From positions 1,860,001 through 1,924,000 of the forward strand of contig NZ_AP014936.1 of assembly GCF_002355415.1 (NCBI RefSeq): DNA of 64,000 nt, written 5' to 3'. The translations under genes and the position numbers were made by a program. The notes under the pieces were generated by a model. That model was not told the origin of the DNA, did not search any database, and saw only the letters and a program-made list of their open reading frames with translations. Below, one piece after another: positions 62,264-64,000 of the stretch (its first letter is position 1; the number at the start of each line of letters is the position of its first letter). This stretch comes from Sulfurifustis variabilis. GTDB taxonomy: Bacteria; Pseudomonadota; Gammaproteobacteria; Acidiferrobacterales; Sulfurifustaceae.

Positions 62264-63682
62264 TTGATCAAGAAAATACTGGTCGCTAACCGCGGCGAGG
62301 TCGCGGTGCGTATCGTGCGCGCGTGCGCCGAGATGGGCATCAAGTCGGTCGCTATCTACACCGACGCCGATCGCCATGCCCTGCACGTCAAGAAGGCCGA
62401 CGAGTCCTATAACGTCGGCCCCGACCCCGTGGGTGGCTATCTCAACGCCCACCGGATCGTGAACGTCGCGGTCGCTGCCGGCTGCAACGCCCTGCATCCC
62501 GGCTACGGTTTTCTGTCGGAGAACCCCCAGCTCGCCGAGGTCTGCTGGCGCCGCGACATCGTCTTCATCGGACCGAGTCCCAAGGCCATTCGCGAAATGG
62601 GCGACAAGACCCTGGCGCGCGAGGCGATGATCAAGGCCGGCGTGCCGGTCGTACCGGGCAGCGAAGGTAACCTCAAGAACGTCGCCGAAGCCGTCAAGCT
62701 CGCGAAAAAGGTGGGCTACCCCGTCATGCTCAAGGCAACGTCCGGCGGCGGCGGGCGCGGCATACGCCGCTGCAACAGCGAGGAGGAGCTGCGCCGCGCG
62801 TACGAGCGCGTCGTTTCGGAGGCGACCAAGGCGTTCGGCAGCGCGCACGTCTTCCTCGAAAAGGCGATCGTCAACCCCCGGCACATCGAGGTGCAGGTCC
62901 TCGGCGACAAGCACGGCAACGTGATCCATCTCTTCGAGCGAGACTGCTCCATCCAGCGGCGGCACCAGAAGCTGGTCGAGGTCGCCCCTTCGCCGCAGCT
63001 CACGGAGGACCAGCGCCAGACGGTCTGTGCGCTCGCCGTGCGCGCGGCGAAGACCGTGAACTACGAGAACGCGGGCACGGTCGAGTTTCTGTTCGACCAG
63101 GAAGGCAATTTCTACTTCATGGAGATGAACACCCGCCTGCAGGTCGAGCACACGATCACCGAGCAGATCACGGGTGTCGACATCGTGCAGGAACAGATCC
63201 GCATCGCCGAGGGCCAGCCTCTCTCCTATCGCCAAGAAGACATCCAGCGCCGCGGCTACGCCATCCAGTTCCGCATCAACGCGGAGGATCCCAAGAACGA
63301 TTTTCTGCCGTCCTATGGACGCATCACGCGGTACTACGCGCCCGGCGGCCCGGGCGTGCGCACCGACGCGGCGATCTATACGGGCTACGACTTCCCGCCG
63401 CACTACGACTCCATGTGCGCGAAGCTCACCGTCTGGGCGCTCACCTGGGAGAAGGTGCTCGCGCGCGGCCGGCGCGCCCTGCTCGACACGGGTCTGCACG
63501 GCGTGAAGACGACGAAGCCCTACCACCTCGAAATCCTGAAGACGCCGGAGTTCCGCGAGGGGCGCTTCGACACCGGTTTCATCGAGCAGCATCCCGAGCT
63601 GGTAAACTACTCCATCCGACGGCCGCCGGCGGATCTTGCCGCGGCCCTCGCCGCCGCGATCGCGGCGCACCACGGCCTCTGA
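62264..63682 (+). CDS. pycA: Pyruvate carboxylase subunit A (biotin carboxylase)
   Basis: A 472-residue ATP-grasp enzyme that carboxylates biotin. It shows ILVANRGEVAVRI, HPGYGFLSEN, the glycine-rich KATSGGGGRGI, HIEVQVLGD, FMEMNTRLQVEHTITE and a biotin carboxylase C-terminal domain. AccC has the same fold, but the next gene encodes an oxaloacetate decarboxylase/PycB-like carboxyltransferase, so a two-subunit pyruvate carboxylase is favoured. The start is TTG 62264. Confidence 0.88.
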   Translation: MIKKILVANRGEVAVRIVRACAEMGIKSVAIYTDADRHALHVKKADESYNVGPDPVGGYLNAHRIVNVAVAAGCNALHPGYGFLSENPQLAEVCWRRDIVFIGPSPKAIREMGDKTLAREAMIKAGVPVVPGSEGNLKNVAEAVKLAKKVGYPVMLKATSGGGGRGIRRCNSEEELRRAYERVVSEATKAFGSAHVFLEKAIVNPRHIEVQVLGDKHGNVIHLFERDCSIQRRHQKLVEVAPSPQLTEDQRQTVCALAVRAAKTVNYENAGTVEFLFDQEGNFYFMEMNTRLQVEHTITEQITGVDIVQEQIRIAEGQPLSYRQEDIQRRGYAIQFRINAEDPKNDFLPSYGRITRYYAPGGPGVRTDAAIYTGYDFPPHYDSMCAKLTVWALTWEKVLARGRRALLDTGLHGVKTTKPYHLEILKTPEFREGRFDTGFIEQHPELVNYSIRRPPADLAAALAAAIAAHHGL

Positions 63683-63691
63683 CAATTCACC

Positions 63692-64000
63692 ATGGCAAGC
63701 GCATCGAAGAAGGTTCACGTCACCGAGCTCGTCCTGCGCGACGGGCACCAGTCACTGCTCGCGACGCGCATGCGGACCGAGGACATGCTCCCCGTCTGCG
63801 ACAGGATCGACCGGGCGGGCTTCTGGTCGGCGGAGGCCTGGGGCGGTGCGACCTTCGATGCCTGCATACGGTTCCTCAAGGAGGACCCGTGGGAGCGGCT
63901 GCGCAAGCTCAGGAAAGCCCTTCCCAACACGCCTATCCAGATGCTGCTGCGCGGGCAGAACCTGCTCGGCTACCGGCATTACTCCGACGACGTGGTCGAG
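63692..64000 (+). CDS. pycB: Pyruvate carboxylase subunit B / oxaloacetate decarboxylase alpha, N-terminal part
   Basis: The first 103 residues are visible: [18 protein letters not shown] (metal and substrate loop), [13 protein letters not shown] and [17 protein letters not shown], all typical of the carboxyltransferase domain of PycB/OadA. The rest, including a biotin-bearing C-terminus, lies beyond the window. It starts 9 bases after pycA. Without the oadB/oadG genes in view, anaplerotic carboxylation is more likely than sodium-pumping decarboxylation. Confidence 0.85.
   Translation, partial: MASASKKVHVTELVLRDGHQSLLATRMRTEDMLPVCDRIDRAGFWSAEAWGGATFDACIRFLKEDPWERLRKLRKALPNTPIQMLLRGQNLLGYRHYSDDVVE

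Overview
The window is GC-rich, densely coded bacterial DNA, with many genes overlapping by 4 bases (ATGA, GTGA or TTGA junctions). The order yceD-rpmF-plsX-fabH-fabD-fabG-acpP-fabF-(pabB)-pabC-mltG-tmk-holB-pilZ-tatD points to a gammaproteobacterium, probably a deep-branching environmental lineage; that placement is inference. No rRNA, tRNA, CRISPR array or intact insertion sequence was seen.

Bases 1-6147 carry signalling genes: the end of a SpoIIE-type phosphatase, a hybrid kinase with an RsbT-like ATPase at its N-terminus, a REC-PAS kinase, and a convergent membrane hybrid kinase. Bases 6320-13008 (minus strand) are the most unusual part. They hold an MglA-like small GTPase, four Roadblock/LC7-type proteins, an ABC ATPase fused to a dual-specificity phosphatase, a ferredoxin-reductase fused to a truncated globin and a zinc ribbon, a YkgJ-type cysteine-cluster protein and a 47-residue membrane protein. 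A near-perfect sigma-54 promoter and a perfect hairpin lie upstream. Bases 13340-20295 hold three HWE/HisKA_2-type kinases, an ANTAR antiterminator response regulator and a REC-EAL protein. One of these kinases is broken by a 52-bp deletion inside a 632-bp block otherwise identical to its neighbour.

Bases 20372-39743 form a catabolic island for hydroxy acids and sulfonates. It contains a beta-hydroxyacid dehydrogenase, an SLC13-type carrier, a TctCAB transporter (tctA frameshifted), D-tartrate dehydratase and a GntR regulator. Downstream is a plus-strand group: sulfolactate sulfo-lyase (suyAB), a second succinate-dehydrogenase-like complex, a TauE-type exporter, a NitT/TauT ABC importer, a class I fumarase-like pair, an SdhA-like flavoprotein, and the two sulfolactate dehydrogenases (slcC, comC). 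The core interconverts sulfolactate enantiomers through sulfopyruvate, cleaves (R)-sulfolactate to pyruvate and sulfite, and probably exports the sulfite. The added SDH-like and fumarase-like enzymes suggest an upstream C4 sulfonate such as sulfosuccinate; this is a hypothesis.

Bases 39744-49789 are mixed: a P1B-ATPase remnant, an exported methyltransferase-like protein, a stress group (HPF with cold-shock domain, Lon-like protease, an extra GroEL), a CrtI-like oxidoreductase, a periplasmic rhodanese behind a sigma-54 promoter, and a class V aminotransferase. Bases 49854-62112 are the housekeeping fatty acid, folate and replication cluster on the minus strand. The divergent end, 62264-64000, encodes two-subunit pyruvate carboxylase (second gene cut by the window edge).
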